DNA from: Bartonella sp. JB63 | GTDB taxonomy: Bacteria > Pseudomonadota > Alphaproteobacteria > Rhizobiales > Rhizobiaceae | Assembly (NCBI RefSeq): GCF_002022665.1 | Contig: NZ_CP019788.1 | Location: 1,137,501 to 1,201,500, forward strand | Length of the DNA: 64,000 nt | Direction: 5' to 3' | In this document: positions 27,603-37,249 of the stretch, piece after piece | How the letters are laid out: each line of letters starts with the position of its first letter | Numbering within the stretch: the stretch's first letter is position 1 | Notes under the pieces: generated by a model | What the model was told of the DNA's origin: nothing | Database searches by the model: none | The model's input: only the letters and a program-made list of their open reading frames with translations | Program-made: the position numbers and the translations under genes

Positions 27603-27825
27603 GATAGAACCCCTTTCGCCAATTTCGAGTGCTTACGCACTTTTGTCTTAACGTCCCCACTTCATTTAAGTTTTTATACCTATGATCTTTTTTTATTTTT
27701 GATTTTTTTGATCACTGGATAAGCCTTATATCAGTTTATTCTTTTGCTAGGATTTCACTTTTTCAGCCAAAAGCCTGATTTTTAGGAATAGTTGATTTTT
27801 GATACAGAATTTTTCCTTGTGACGA

Positions 27826-28044
27826 TTATTTATAGCGATATGTAATTCGTCCTTTTGATAAATCATAAGGGGTCATTTCCACCATAATTTTATCGCCGAC
27901 CAAGACACGAATACGATTTTTGCGCATTCTTCCAGCGGTATGAGCAATAATTTCATGATCATTTTCTAGCTTTACCCGAAACATTGCGTTCGGTAAGAGT
28001 TCTGTAACGATTCCAGAAAATTCCAATACTTCTTCTTTAGACAT
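27826..28044 (-). CDS. infA: Translation initiation factor IF-1
   Basis: The 72-residue protein is a single S1/OB fold with the IF-1 pattern [35 protein letters not shown] (quoted in part: [27 protein letters not shown]), ending [12 protein letters not shown]. It occupies the 30S A site during initiation. It is the first gene of the infA-maf-yacG run. Confidence 0.98.
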   Translation of the reverse strand: MSKEEVLEFSGIVTELLPNAMFRVKLENDHEIIAHTAGRMRKNRIRVLVGDKIMVEMTPYDLSKGRITYRYK

Positions 28045-28584
28045 AAAGAGTGATTTCCTTTACAATAATATGTCGTTGATTTTATATAATAAGTTGTCTT
28101 TTCTTTTTTCATATCCTATTTTGTTGATTTTGTGAACAGGGATTTAACAGAGAGAGAGATTTTCTTTTCCGCGCTTTTTATTGTTCATTAAATCTTTTTT
28201 CATTCCTTATTCTTTCTCTTTTTTCTTTATTCTAATTTTAATTTTCTTCATATGATTGCTTTTTCATTGTATAATATTAAGGAGTTCCTGAGCGTGACAG
28301 CAAACTCCACCTTTCTATCTCCTACTTTAAATTTCACAGATTCTTAATCTTCTCAATAAAACCATTATTCTATGCTCCTTTTATTTGTGATATTCTTTCT
28401 CTATCTCTTTATTTTTCTTAGAAGCTGCACTCCAATATTTATTTTCTCTCATTAAAAAGGATAAAATCTACTAATTAACTTTACAAAAAGACGACAAAAC
28501 TTTTAAAAGCAATTGAATTGCCCTTTGAAGGCATGAAGCCTATTGATCGAGAACCAAGCCTTAAAAAATGAAAAAGGATATGAA
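28045..28584. other. Intergenic region between divergent infA and purE
   Basis: About 540 T-rich bases hold the promoters of infA and purEK. No RNA gene, open frame or strong hairpin was found. Confidence 0.5.
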
Positions 28585-29100
28585 ATGGCTGAAAAATTGT
28601 ATGACGTAGCGCTTTTAATGGGCAGCCAATCAGATTGGCATATTATGCAACATAGTTCAGATATTTTAACTGACCTCGGCATTTCTCACCTGACACAGAT
28701 TATCTCGGCGCATCGAACACCTGAACGGCTTTACCAATTTGCAAAGGGAGCAAAAGCTTCTGGCTTTAAAGTTTTGATTGCTGGCGCTGGGGGAGCAGCG
28801 CATCTTCCTGGTATGTTAGCGTCTCTTACTTCTTTACCTGTTTTTGGCGTTCCGATTCACTCTCAAGCTTTGTCGGGTCAAGATTCTTTGTTTTCGATTG
28901 TGCAAATGCCGGCTGGCATACCGGTTGGCACTTTAGCGATAGGCAAAGCAGGAGCGATTAATGCGGCTCTTTTATCTGCAGCGGTTCTTGCGATTTATGA
29001 TAATGTTTTATCTAAACGTTTACAGAGCTGGCGTGAAAAACAAACAACCAGCGTAGCAACGACTCCAACGATGGAAAGTGCAAATGTCTCACTATTCTGA
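28585..29100 (+). CDS. purE: 5-(carboxyamino)imidazole ribonucleotide mutase PurE
   Basis: The start at 28585 is chosen for AAGGA 6 bases upstream; the frame is open back to 28543. The 171-residue class I PurE has LLMGSQSDW with the catalytic-site Ser/Asp, [10 protein letters not shown] with the essential His, [15 protein letters not shown], and [16 protein letters not shown]. It converts N5-CAIR to CAIR in purine synthesis. It overlaps purK by 17 bases, so the two are co-translated. Confidence 0.97.
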   Translation: MAEKLYDVALLMGSQSDWHIMQHSSDILTDLGISHLTQIISAHRTPERLYQFAKGAKASGFKVLIAGAGGAAHLPGMLASLTSLPVFGVPIHSQALSGQDSLFSIVQMPAGIPVGTLAIGKAGAINAALLSAAVLAIYDNVLSKRLQSWREKQTTSVATTPTMESANVSLF

Positions 29101-30199
29101 AAGTTTATATTCTGGCAATACTATTGGCCTTCTTGGAGGAGGTCAATTAGCACGAATGTTAGCACTTGCAGCAGCGGAACTTGGTTTTAAAACACTTGTT
29201 TTAAGCCCTGAAATTGATTGCCCAGCGTCTCAAATTGGCACAGAACATATTCTTGCTTCGTACGAAGATCAAACAGCGTTAGCGCGTCTTCTTTCTGTTT
29301 GCAACGTGATAACCTACGAGTTTGAAAATCTTCCTTTGGAAATAGCGCAGTATATCGAACAAAAAAGTTATCTTTATCCCTCTTCTCAGATTTTGGAGAT
29401 TTCGCAAGACCGAGTTTTTGAGAAACAATTTCTGAACGATAATGGGATTCGGACGGCTAAGTGGTACGCGGTTCATGACCGTAATTCTCTTATTGAGGGA
29501 TTATCAGCTTTGGGAGGGAGTGGTCTTTTAAAGACACGCCGTTTTGGCTATGATGGCAAACACCAAATTGGTCTTCATCATCCGAATAAAGAAATCATCG
29601 ATAAAGCTTTAATTGCTCTTGATCATCAACCTCTGATTTTAGAAGAGATTGTTCCTTTTTTGTTTGAAATATCTGTTGTATCAGCATCAAATCCTCAAAA
29701 AGAGCACGCTTTTTATGACTGCTGTGAAAATCAACATAGAAGCGGCATTCTTTATAAAACATTTGTGCCTTCACATGCTTCATCAAAAATACAAGAAACA
29801 GCACATGAGATCAATGCTCAGATTATGGATATTCTTGATTATGTTGGTGTTCTTTGTGTAGAATTTTTTGTCTTGACCGATGGAAGTCTTTTGGTTAACG
29901 AATTAGCGCCTCGCGTGCATAATTCGGGTCACTGGACACAAAAAGCATGCACCACTTCACAATTTGAACAGCATATCCGTGCCATTTGTGCTCTTCCTTT
30001 AGGAGATACCTCACGCCATAGCAATTGCGAGATGACAAATCTCCTTGGCATGAACTTGAAAGATTATCAAAGCTTTTTACGGCAAAAATCGACATCGGTG
30101 CATTTATACGGCAAAACTCTTGTCAAGCCAGAACGCAAAATGGGCCATGTCATCCAATTGACGGGACCAGCAACACAATCTCTCGACGCAACAAAATGA
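29084..30199 (+). CDS. purK: 5-(carboxyamino)imidazole ribonucleotide synthase PurK
   Basis: This ATP-grasp enzyme of about 371 residues begins with [18 protein letters not shown]. It has the ATP-binding [11 protein letters not shown] loop, ILEEIVPF, and [27 protein letters not shown] near the metal site. It makes N5-CAIR from AIR, ATP and bicarbonate and feeds PurE. The ATG at 29084 is preferred over a GTG at 29078. The start lies inside the end of purE. Confidence 0.97.
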   Translation: MSHYSESLYSGNTIGLLGGGQLARMLALAAAELGFKTLVLSPEIDCPASQIGTEHILASYEDQTALARLLSVCNVITYEFENLPLEIAQYIEQKSYLYPSSQILEISQDRVFEKQFLNDNGIRTAKWYAVHDRNSLIEGLSALGGSGLLKTRRFGYDGKHQIGLHHPNKEIIDKALIALDHQPLILEEIVPFLFEISVVSASNPQKEHAFYDCCENQHRSGILYKTFVPSHASSKIQETAHEINAQIMDILDYVGVLCVEFFVLTDGSLLVNELAPRVHNSGHWTQKACTTSQFEQHIRAICALPLGDTSRHSNCEMTNLLGMNLKDYQSFLRQKSTSVHLYGKTLVKPERKMGHVIQLTGPATQSLDATK

Positions 30200-30616
30200 A
30201 GCACTTTGGAGAACCCGCCTTTTGGAGAGCTCCCCTTAGAGAACCTCTCCATATCTGTCACCCTTCCCCTTATAACACTTCTCCTGCAACAACACCCCCT
30301 TTCCTATAAGCCCTCTTCCTCCAACGACATCCTCCTTTTTTTCCTAGAAAAGATTATCAATCCTGAAAGATTACTCTATTTCCATAGGGATAAAGGTAAA
30401 GCGTACTTGACAAGAAAAGGACTCCCTGTTAAAAATTCACCGTTTTTATTTGTCTATTGTGGTGTGAAGTTTCATTATTTTTTTATAAAGTAGTTTCTAC
30501 GATAGGGTAGTGGAAATGTTTCTGTAATGTCTTACATCCTTAAGAATACACTGTTACACTATTTAAGACTATAACATTTTGCTCATATATATAAACGTAT
30601 ATAAACGGTGATGATG
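30200..30616. other. Intergenic region upstream of rpmJ
   Basis: About 415 bases with no gene that I can support; a plus-strand open frame (30206-30493) is compositionally random. The region should contain the rpmJ promoter. Confidence 0.45.
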
Positions 30617-30742
30617 ATGAAAATTAAGAATTCGCTCAAAGCACTCAAAGAACGTCACCGTAATAATCGGTTAGTTCGTCGTAAAGGTCGTATCTATATT
30701 TTGAATAAGAGCAATCCGCGTTTTAGAGCCCGCCAGGGATAA
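30617..30742 (+). CDS. rpmJ: 50S ribosomal protein bL36, zinc-free type
   Basis: This 41-residue protein reads [18 protein letters not shown] and continues VVRRKG-like [12 protein letters not shown] to RFRARQG. This is bL36 of the YkgO type that lacks the four zinc ligands of classical L36. Three ATG codons in a row (30611, 30614, 30617) precede it; the third gives the standard protein. Its stop overlaps the ATG of the TPR gene (TAATG), so the two are coupled. Confidence 0.95.
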   Translation: MKIKNSLKALKERHRNNRLVRRKGRIYILNKSNPRFRARQG

Positions 30743-31593
30743 TGAATTTTAGAGAGAGATTTTTGGTTTCTGCTGTTTTTTTGTGTACATCTTTTTGTGG
30801 TGTTCATTTAAAACTTTTAAGTCTAAAACTTTTAAGACAATGGGCAAGATTTTTAAGGCAGCGGAGTATTTCTGTTTTACTTTTCAATAGTCTTTTTTTT
30901 CTTTCTCCTTGTCACAGTCAGAGTTCTCCTCCTTTATCGTTTGAAGAATCACCTTCTCCACAATTGTTTTTACCTTTAGATGACCTCATACCTGGTTTGC
31001 CATCAGCTGAATCTGAGACTTCTTCCTTATCGGAGACTCACTCAGGAGCAATTCTTCTTGAAGATTATGAATCGCTGCCTCACACTCATCGGTCCCTTTC
31101 GAATAACCGTAAAGAACAAGAGATTGTGCGTCTTTTGAAAGAATTGAAATATTGTTCTGATGCGAAGGAGGCGAAAAATCTGAGTCGTCAACTTCAGCGT
31201 TTATGGTCACGCTCAGGCAGTGAGACGGTTGATCTTTTAATGACATGGGCAGAACAAAGCATTACGGAATCGAATTACGGTTCTGCTCTTGATATAATTG
31301 ATTCTGTGATATCTCTTTCTCCAACCTATGCAGAACCTTGGGTTAGGCGTGCTTGGATTCATATTCAATTAAGTGATTTTAAGCTTGCGATGATTGATCT
31401 TTCTCATGCTCTCAAACTTGAGCCTCGGAATTACATAGCTTTTTTTGAGCTTGGCATTATCATGGAAGCAACGGATCGCGCACATTTAGCGATAAAGGCT
31501 TACGAAAAGGCCCTTTCTTTTTATCCGCAAATGCAGCTTGTTCAACAACGTCTTGATATTCTTTTATCCGAACAACTGGGTCAAGAAATTTAG
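30742..31593 (+). CDS. Exported TPR-repeat protein
   Basis: The 283-residue protein has an atypically long N-terminus with a hydrophobic stretch (SVLLFNSLFFLSPCHS) that may be a signal peptide, then a Ser/Pro-rich linker. Residues about 165-275 form three TPR units (ALDIIDSVISLSPTYAEPW, AMIDLSHALKLEPRNYIAF, AIKAYEKALSFYP). TPR proteins mediate protein contacts, probably periplasmic here. It is coupled to rpmJ by a one-base overlap. No specific function is known. Confidence 0.88.
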   Translation: MNFRERFLVSAVFLCTSFCGVHLKLLSLKLLRQWARFLRQRSISVLLFNSLFFLSPCHSQSSPPLSFEESPSPQLFLPLDDLIPGLPSAESETSSLSETHSGAILLEDYESLPHTHRSLSNNRKEQEIVRLLKELKYCSDAKEAKNLSRQLQRLWSRSGSETVDLLMTWAEQSITESNYGSALDIIDSVISLSPTYAEPWVRRAWIHIQLSDFKLAMIDLSHALKLEPRNYIAFFELGIIMEATDRAHLAIKAYEKALSFYPQMQLVQQRLDILLSEQLGQEI

Positions 31594-31676
31594 CAATTTT
31601 AGCAGTGATTATTTAGAGTGATAATCGGATAATTTTTTATCTAGCCGGGAAGATGAAATTGTTTTATAATGGTGAA

Positions 31677-31820
31677 AGGTGTTCTGCGCTTCTCGACAGG
31701 AAATAACATATTCCTGAGGCCTTATTGATTTCCAAGGGAGCTGTCCCTGAAAGAGCTCGTGGGCTTTTTCACACGGTGCCCACCTAGTATACTAGGCACT
31801 CGGAATCAACTTTTTCCATC
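31677..31820 (+). ncRNA. ssrS: 6S RNA
   Basis: The segment holds the alphaproteobacterial 6S RNA pattern just upstream of the 5-FCL gene, the classical ssrS position. The 5' arm has CCTGAGGCCTTATTGATTTC, then GGGAGCTGTCCCTGAAAG, followed by GTGCCCACCTAGTATACTAG and GCACTCGGAATC. TATAAT at 31665-31670 predicts a 5' end near 31677; the 3' end is approximate. 6S RNA binds the housekeeping polymerase holoenzyme and mimics an open promoter in stationary phase. Confidence 0.88.
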
Positions 31821-31912
31821 GGCTGTTGTGGTTCACCTTTTTTATATTTTTGGTCAGTTTTTGGCTATTATTTTCTTTGATTTTTGTAATTATTGCAGGT
31901 CATTGCTTAACA

Positions 31913-32515
31913 ATGATGGTTTCTTCCCCTTCTCTTTTTTTATCGATTCGCAACTCTTTGCGGCAATTTGGTTTATCGCAACGAAATTGTTTATCTTTAG
32001 AAGAGCGAAATATTTTTTCGCAACAGGCATGTTTGCATATTTCTGAGTATCTTGCACAAAGAGTGCATAATTTTTCACAGATTATTTTTGCTGGTTATTG
32101 GCCCATTCGTTCAGAGCTTGACCCACGTCCTTTGTTTGATTTTATTTCCTCCCGTGGTGGAAATTTAGCTTTACCGGTTGTTCTTGATCACAAGATGATG
32201 GTTTTTCGTCATTTTTCGGATGAGAAGCAATTAGAACCGATGCATTTTGGCATTTTTTGTCCTAACTCTGAACAGAGTGTTGTTTTTCCTGATTTCATCT
32301 TTGTTCCCCTTTCTGCGTTTGACCGTCAAGGTCACCGTCTTGGCTATGGAGCAGGTTATTATGACCGGGTAATTGCACATCTTCGCAACCAAGCTCATCC
32401 TGTGCATTTATTTGGTTTTGGTTTTTCGTGCCAAGAAGTTTTATCCATTCCCGCGCGAGAAGATGACCTTCTTTTAGAGGGTATTTTTACAGAAAAGGGT
32501 TTTCTTGAACCTTAA
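31913..32515 (+). CDS. 5-formyltetrahydrofolate cyclo-ligase
   Basis: The protein has about 200 residues from the ATG at 31913 (a second ATG at 31916); the open frame extends upstream into the 6S region with a hydrophobic, unrelated sequence. Motifs are IIFAGYWPIRSELDPRPL, LALPVV, and the ATP/substrate loop DRQGHRLGYGAGYYDR. The enzyme converts 5-formyl-THF to 5,10-methenyl-THF using ATP. The ssrS-ygfA pairing is widely conserved in proteobacteria. Confidence 0.93.
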   Translation: MMVSSPSLFLSIRNSLRQFGLSQRNCLSLEERNIFSQQACLHISEYLAQRVHNFSQIIFAGYWPIRSELDPRPLFDFISSRGGNLALPVVLDHKMMVFRHFSDEKQLEPMHFGIFCPNSEQSVVFPDFIFVPLSAFDRQGHRLGYGAGYYDRVIAHLRNQAHPVHLFGFGFSCQEVLSIPAREDDLLLEGIFTEKGFLEP

Positions 32516-32518
32516 ATT

Positions 32519-33370
32519 ATGATTAAAACGCTTATGCGCTTTTTATTTTTAGGTGATGTTGTTGGACAAACGGGCTGTGCAGCTGTTTTGCGCACTCTTC
32601 CTCATTTAATTGATCAATGGCGCCTTGATTTTGTTGTTGTGAATGGTGAAAATGCCTCCAATGGCTTTGGGATTAGGGAGTCAGTTTATCAAGATTTTCT
32701 AAATGCGGGTGTTGATGTTGTTACGACGGGCAATCATGCATTTAACTGTCAAGAGACTTTAAGCTATGCATCTTATAGCGATCGTTTTTTACGCCCAGCG
32801 AATTTTGTTGAAGGCACACCTGGGAAAGGGTCTGGTTTATGGACAGCGAAAAATGGGGCCTGTGTTCTTATTGCGAATATAATGGGTGCTGTTTTTATGC
32901 CCTGCAAGGTAGAAGACCCTTTTCATACAGCGGATAAGATTATCGCAGCATGTCCTTTGCGAGAGCAAGCAGACGCTATTATTTTTGACTTTCACGCAGA
33001 AGCGACCAGCGAGAAACAATGTTTTGGTCACTTTCTTGATGGACGTGTGAGTGTTATTGTTGGAACCCATACCCATATTCCAACGGCTGACGCTCAAATT
33101 TTAGAGGGAGGCAGTGCTTATTTGTCGGATGCGGGGATGTGTGGTGATTATAATTCCTCTTTAGGGATGGACAAAGAAGAACCTTTGTACCGTTTTCTTT
33201 ATAAGAAGAAGTTTAAATTTTATGAGCCTGCGAAAGGCCCAGCAACGCTTTGTGGTTTAGCGGTTGAACTTTCTGACCGTACTGGCCTTGCTGAAAAGGT
33301 TTCAGCTGTCCGCATTGGTCCCCATTTAAAGCCTGAAACTCCAGATTTTTGGGATCCTCTGTCACTTTAG
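32519..33370 (+). CDS. TIGR00282-family metallophosphoesterase (YmdB-like)
   Basis: The 283-residue protein has the metal-site motifs FLGDVVG near the start, VVNGENASNGFGI, TTGNHAFN, FHAEATSEK and VGTHTHIPTADAQI. These are the YmdB/TIGR00282 signatures; characterised members hydrolyse 2',3'-cyclic nucleotides. The start is either 32519 or the internal ATG at 32537, which would give the usual MRFLFLGD beginning. It starts 3 bases after the 5-FCL stop, so both are in one operon. Confidence 0.93.
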   Translation: MIKTLMRFLFLGDVVGQTGCAAVLRTLPHLIDQWRLDFVVVNGENASNGFGIRESVYQDFLNAGVDVVTTGNHAFNCQETLSYASYSDRFLRPANFVEGTPGKGSGLWTAKNGACVLIANIMGAVFMPCKVEDPFHTADKIIAACPLREQADAIIFDFHAEATSEKQCFGHFLDGRVSVIVGTHTHIPTADAQILEGGSAYLSDAGMCGDYNSSLGMDKEEPLYRFLYKKKFKFYEPAKGPATLCGLAVELSDRTGLAEKVSAVRIGPHLKPETPDFWDPLSL

Positions 33371-33499
33371 GCCTCTCTGATCTCCTTCGAAACATGTACC
33401 TTTAACAACCCCATTATCCTCTCCGCAACCCCTTTGGCCTCCCCGAGCCTTCACAGTGCTGCTTTTGCGCCTATATCTTTCAAGCAGCCTCTTATTTTC

Positions 33500-34792
33500 T
33501 CATCCTGTTACGCGTTGAATGTTTGCACCACATTGAGCCAATTTTTCTTCCAACCGTTCAAAACCTCGATCGAGATGATAAACACGATTAACGATCGTCT
33601 TTCCCTGTGCAGCAAGTGCAGCAATAACAAGAGAAACAGAAGCACGCAAATCTGTTGCCATTACCTGTGCACCTTGCAAACGACCTGTCCCTTGAACAAA
33701 TGCTGTTTGTCCACTGAGTGTAATTTGTGCACCCAAGCGGACCAATTCCTGTACGTGCATAAATCGGTTTTCGAAAATTGTTTCGGTGATATGTGCACTC
33801 CCCTGAGCCCGTGTCATAAGAGCCATGAATTGGGCTTGTAAATCTGTCGGAAAATCTGGGAAAGGACCTGTTTTGATATCTACGGATATAATCTTTTGCT
33901 CTGGGTTTCGTTTTACATTGATCCCTTCTGGTTTTATTTCGATTTCGAGCCCTGTTTTTTTGAGACATTCAAGAACTTCGGTAAGATGATGAGGATTTGC
34001 GTTTTTGAGGAAAACTTCTCCTCCTGTCATAGCGACGGCCATAGCGTATGTTCCTGCTTCGATTCGATCAGCAATGACTTGAATTCTTGCACCGTTGAGT
34101 TTTTCGACTCCGTGGATAGTGAGGGTCTGCGTTCCTTCTCCAGAGATAAGTGCACCCATAGCCTTAAGCGCTTGAATCAGATTTATAACTTCTGGCTCAC
34201 AAGCGATATTATCAAGAATGGTTGTTCCTTTTGCCATGACAGCTGCCATCAAGAGCACATGTGTTCCCCCGACAGTTACTTTAGGGAAACGATAGCGTCC
34301 GCCTTTGAGACCCTCTGGCGCTTTAGCATGCACATATCCTTGTTCGATCACGATTTGTGCTCCTAGACTTTTGAGTCCTTCCAGAATAAAATCGACAGGG
34401 CGTGTTCCGATGGCGCATCCTCCAGGTAAAGAAACATAAGCTTCTCTACATCGTGCAAGCAGCGGACCAATGACCCAAAAACTTGCACGCATTTTTGTTA
34501 CCAATTCATAAGGTGCATTTACTGTTGTTATTTTTTTTGCTGTAAAATGAATTGTTCTTGAATATCCGTTCTCTTGATGTGATTTTCGTCCTTCGACAGC
34601 ATAACCGATCCCGTGATGATTAAGGATCCGCAATAAGAATTCGACATCGACGAGATGAGGAATATTATCTAAAGTAAGTGTCCCCTCCGTGAGCAATGCC
34701 GCAACCATAAGAGGAAGTGTAGCATTCTTAGCCCCTGAAATAGGAATAACACCATTAAGAGGATTTCCACCAATAATGTGAATAGAATCCAT
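33500..34792 (-). CDS. murA: UDP-N-acetylglucosamine 1-carboxyvinyltransferase MurA
   Basis: This full-length MurA (430 residues) carries the N-terminal ISGAKNATLPLMVAALL motif, the active-site Cys at about 126 in LPGGCAIGTRP, and GGTHVLLMAA, GTYAMAVAMTGGEV and DLRASVSLVIAALAAQG. It transfers enolpyruvate from PEP to UDP-GlcNAc, the first committed step of peptidoglycan synthesis, and is the fosfomycin target. It is convergent with the phosphoesterase gene. Confidence 0.98.
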   Translation of the reverse strand: MDSIHIIGGNPLNGVIPISGAKNATLPLMVAALLTEGTLTLDNIPHLVDVEFLLRILNHHGIGYAVEGRKSHQENGYSRTIHFTAKKITTVNAPYELVTKMRASFWVIGPLLARCREAYVSLPGGCAIGTRPVDFILEGLKSLGAQIVIEQGYVHAKAPEGLKGGRYRFPKVTVGGTHVLLMAAVMAKGTTILDNIACEPEVINLIQALKAMGALISGEGTQTLTIHGVEKLNGARIQVIADRIEAGTYAMAVAMTGGEVFLKNANPHHLTEVLECLKKTGLEIEIKPEGINVKRNPEQKIISVDIKTGPFPDFPTDLQAQFMALMTRAQGSAHITETIFENRFMHVQELVRLGAQITLSGQTAFVQGTGRLQGAQVMATDLRASVSLVIAALAAQGKTIVNRVYHLDRGFERLEEKLAQCGANIQRVTG

Positions 34793-34967
34793 AATGTTTT
34801 GCCCTTTTTACTCAAGCCCAAAGTCTTCCTTTAAAAGGGCCTTTTGAAGAAAGTTCCTTTTAAAATAGGTGAACACCTTAAAGCGTTTTTTTTCTATGAC
34901 TTTGAAATGAATCATCAAGAGATTTGGTTGCAAAAATCTCTTAAAAATACCTTAATTAAAATTTTTT

Positions 34968-35120
34968 TTATGAGTTATCCTGAAATCGTTTTCGATTTTG
35001 CTCTTTTCGACGTTTTAAATTGGCGCGTAACTGCTGAGCGAGCCTTTCTTGGCGTTGTTTTCTTTTTTCATCTTTACATTTTTTATTATTGTTTTGTTTT
35101 TGTTGATTCATTTGTGTCAT
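34968..35120 (-). CDS. Small basic conserved protein upstream of murA
   Basis: This 50-codon gene encodes a very charged peptide with a Gln/Asn/Lys-rich start and the core LAQQLRANLKRRKEQNRKR. Small proteins with an LRANLxRRKxQxR core lie next to murA in many Rhizobiales, so I take it as real although it is short. It may bind nucleic acid. It is on the same strand as murA, 175 bases upstream. Confidence 0.7.
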   Translation of the reverse strand: MTQMNQQKQNNNKKCKDEKRKQRQERLAQQLRANLKRRKEQNRKRFQDNS

Positions 35121-35316
35121 GACACACTTTTTTAAACAATTTTACTCTTTTAATAACTTGAAACACGTCAAGCTCACACTATTTTTCTTTTATTTTTTTG
35201 GTTTCTCATATCACCTTTTTTGTCATGACATAAGATAAACTAACTTTCAAGAATGGATCAATGCTCTCTTGCCTATTTTGTAACAATATGGCACAAGCAG
35301 CACAAAGATTCAAAGC

Positions 35317-35391
35317 GCTGCGGTAGCTCAGTGGCAGAGCACTCCCTTGGTAAGGGAGAGGTCGAGAGTTCAATCCTCTCTCGCAGCACCA
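35317..35391 (+). tRNA. tRNA-Thr (GGU)
   Basis: A 75-base cloverleaf: acceptor GCTGCGG/TCGCAGC, D-arm with GCTCAGTGGCAGAGC, anticodon stem CTCCC/GGGAG with loop TTGGTAA (anticodon GGT), T-arm GAGAG TTCAATC CTCTC, and encoded CCA. It lies 28 bases before the first gene of the phage replication module. Confidence 0.96.
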
Positions 35392-35419
35392 CTATGCACT
35401 GCATACCCCCCACCCTTCT

Positions 35420-36037
35420 TTATAGACACATCGTTTTAAGACGATGCACCATCACTGCCAAAGCATCATTAAATCGATTGATTTCTATTTCGAGCTTCTG
35501 AATATAGGCCTCATCACGATAAGCACGCTTAATCAAAGGAGGCATATCTGGCCAATAGAGCATTAAATCAATCCATTCGCGTTGTGCAATCCACAATCCT
35601 CCTTGACATTGTGCTTTATGTTCGAGAGGAAAGTCTTTTTGCGTATAATGAGGAATCAAAATTTCAGGTTTTTTCGTTTTAATTTCCAACATCCCATTTG
35701 TCCCGATCAAAGCATCTGGAGAGACTCCTTTCAGACGATCTTCTGCCAAAATGAAGCCAACGCATTCAGGTTCCGTCTGTGTGAGAGTTCCATAAAGCTG
35801 ACGCGCCTGTGGTTCTAATTCTATTCCGCGCCGCATAGGCAACGTTATCCCTTCTTCAACGAACTTTCCTGTTATTCTTTCTCCAGCAAGTTTCATCATA
35901 ACAGCATTATATTTTTGGGTTTTTTTGCCATCTTGTTTTTGCGCAAGCACCATTTCGAACAAAGAAGCAGTAATTAAACCATTGCGCGCTTGGCGCCATT
36001 CACCTGTTCCTTGAACACAATCAATAATCGTTGGCAT
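35420..36037 (-). CDS. YqaJ-family phage recombination exonuclease
   Basis: This 205-residue nuclease of the lambda-exonuclease/YqaJ fold has the N-terminal GTGEWRQARNGLITAS motif, RGIELEPQAR, and the catalytic SPDALIG...LEIKTKK (D and ExK). It should resect double-stranded DNA ends for recombination. Usually a single-strand annealing protein is encoded beside it; the two small downstream-oriented genes here do not look like one. It starts the leftward arm of the replication module. Confidence 0.92.
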   Translation of the reverse strand: MPTIIDCVQGTGEWRQARNGLITASLFEMVLAQKQDGKKTQKYNAVMMKLAGERITGKFVEEGITLPMRRGIELEPQARQLYGTLTQTEPECVGFILAEDRLKGVSPDALIGTNGMLEIKTKKPEILIPHYTQKDFPLEHKAQCQGGLWIAQREWIDLMLYWPDMPPLIKRAYRDEAYIQKLEIEINRFNDALAVMVHRLKTMCL

Positions 36038-36271
36038 TATTTAGATGTCCTCCTCTTTGCCATTCTTGTTCCTCTTTCTGATCTGTGAAATTTTTTACCC
36101 TCGAAGATTTTTCTTTCACTCACCAACACCACTGACAAACCCGATTAAAGCCTACTAACCTCACATAGCTCAACGTAGACAGTGATATAATCACACCGCC
36201 CACCTTTCTTTCACTAAGGCTTTTTATTGCTCAAAGTTGATTTTTTTACACTGTGATCAGAAAATGCATAG

Positions 36272-36463
36272 CTATTTTTGAGCCACATAAAAGTCATAAC
36301 GCTGATATTGAAGTGCTAACTTCTGTGCCAGGGATTCTGCCTCATACTGTGAGGTAAAAGAACAGGCATTTTTTTGTTGTGGTTCCAATTTGATAATATT
36401 TTTGGCATTTCCGGCATAATAGAGTGGCAGTCCGTAAGAAAGTGTTTTGAGATAACTTTTCAT
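36272..36463 (-). CDS. Small phage-module protein, unknown
   Basis: It has 63 residues from the ATG at 36463, with a strong ribosome binding site (GAGGGGA) 6 bases upstream; the open frame reaches 36484. The composition is Tyr/Gln-rich (QKLALQYQRYDFYVAQK at the end). It lies between the YqaJ gene and another unknown gene on the same strand. No family is recognised. Confidence 0.6.
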   Translation of the reverse strand: MKSYLKTLSYGLPLYYAGNAKNIIKLEPQQKNACSFTSQYEAESLAQKLALQYQRYDFYVAQK

Positions 36464-36473
36464 TATTTTCCCC

Positions 36474-36854
36474 TCAATATTCATTCAACACATCAGACCA
36501 CCGCAAGCGATGTTGTTTTTCATAAGATCCGTAAAGATTATCTTCGTATTCTTGAGCAGCTTTTTGATCTAAATAAGCGTGATAAATATCACTATTGAAA
36601 ATGAAAGGATGTATTTGTTCGTCATCTTCATAATTATCATGTGTTTTCATATAAAATTCAGCGATTTGTTCACTCACATCATCAGCATGGAGTGATCTTA
36701 AGTCGAGGCGTAAAAGTCGAGTCACATTATCGTGCTTATCAATCAGTTCGAGAATGTCTTCTTGCTCAATAGGACCATCATAAGCGTCGTTGATCTCATC
36801 TTCACAAAGAATGACAAGAATTTCATCCTCTTTAACGAATGATACATCTTTCAT
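36474..36854 (-). CDS. Acidic phage-module protein, unknown
   Basis: A start at 36854 (126 residues) is supported by GAGAGG 9 bases upstream. The protein is acidic, with DEILVILCEDEINDAYDGP, LLRLDLRSLHADDVSEQIAEF and a C-terminal RLRWSDVLNEY. I do not recognise it. The frame stays open 65 codons further upstream to 37049, and that extension may be a remnant or an alternative form. It lies downstream of the repressor gene on the same strand, so it probably belongs to the early leftward operon. Confidence 0.6.
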   Translation of the reverse strand: MKDVSFVKEDEILVILCEDEINDAYDGPIEQEDILELIDKHDNVTRLLRLDLRSLHADDVSEQIAEFYMKTHDNYEDDEQIHPFIFNSDIYHAYLDQKAAQEYEDNLYGSYEKQHRLRWSDVLNEY

Positions 36855-37099
36855 AAAATTTTTCCTCTCTTCGGCAGTTGATAAAGCTAAGCTTTTTCTT
36901 GACATGATCAAATATAGCGTTAGTCTTATATCCTCTATGGAAGATATGTCAATTATTTTATCCTTAATAAAAGATATATTATGGCTTTTGACAATGTTCA
37001 AATAAAAACGAGAACGAAGACTGTTAATCTCTTGTTCCCATTTTTGCATTGTTTCTGATAGCTCTTAATCCATAAATTTTCAATAAACGGGGGGCTGAA

Positions 37100-37249
37100 A
37101 TGAGTGATTTTGAACTACTAAAATCTTGGAAAAAACTTGACCTAAAAACACAACAAGCTGTTATGTTTTTTCTCCATCGGGTGGTCGACGCAAAAGGGTC
37201 AAAATGGCCTTCCTCTCCTCAGGAGAAACCTGCAAAACGAGATCAATAA
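37100..37249 (+). CDS. Possible small ORF antisense to the repressor 3' end
   Basis: This 49-codon frame starts ATG after GGGGG and encodes MSDFELLKSWKKLDLKTQQ followed by AVMFFLHRVVDAKG. The LxxWKKLDLKTQQAVMFFLHR stretch resembles the C-terminal helix of small phage regulators. Its last 89 bases overlap the repressor gene on the other strand. Real status is uncertain. Confidence 0.35.
   Translation: MSDFELLKSWKKLDLKTQQAVMFFLHRVVDAKGSKWPSSPQEKPAKRDQ

Noticed and set aside
36038..36150. Possible 25-35 codon basic peptide ending TAATG at the YqaJ start
   Set aside because: Very short, no convincing start codon or ribosome binding site, although the stop-start overlap is suggestive.
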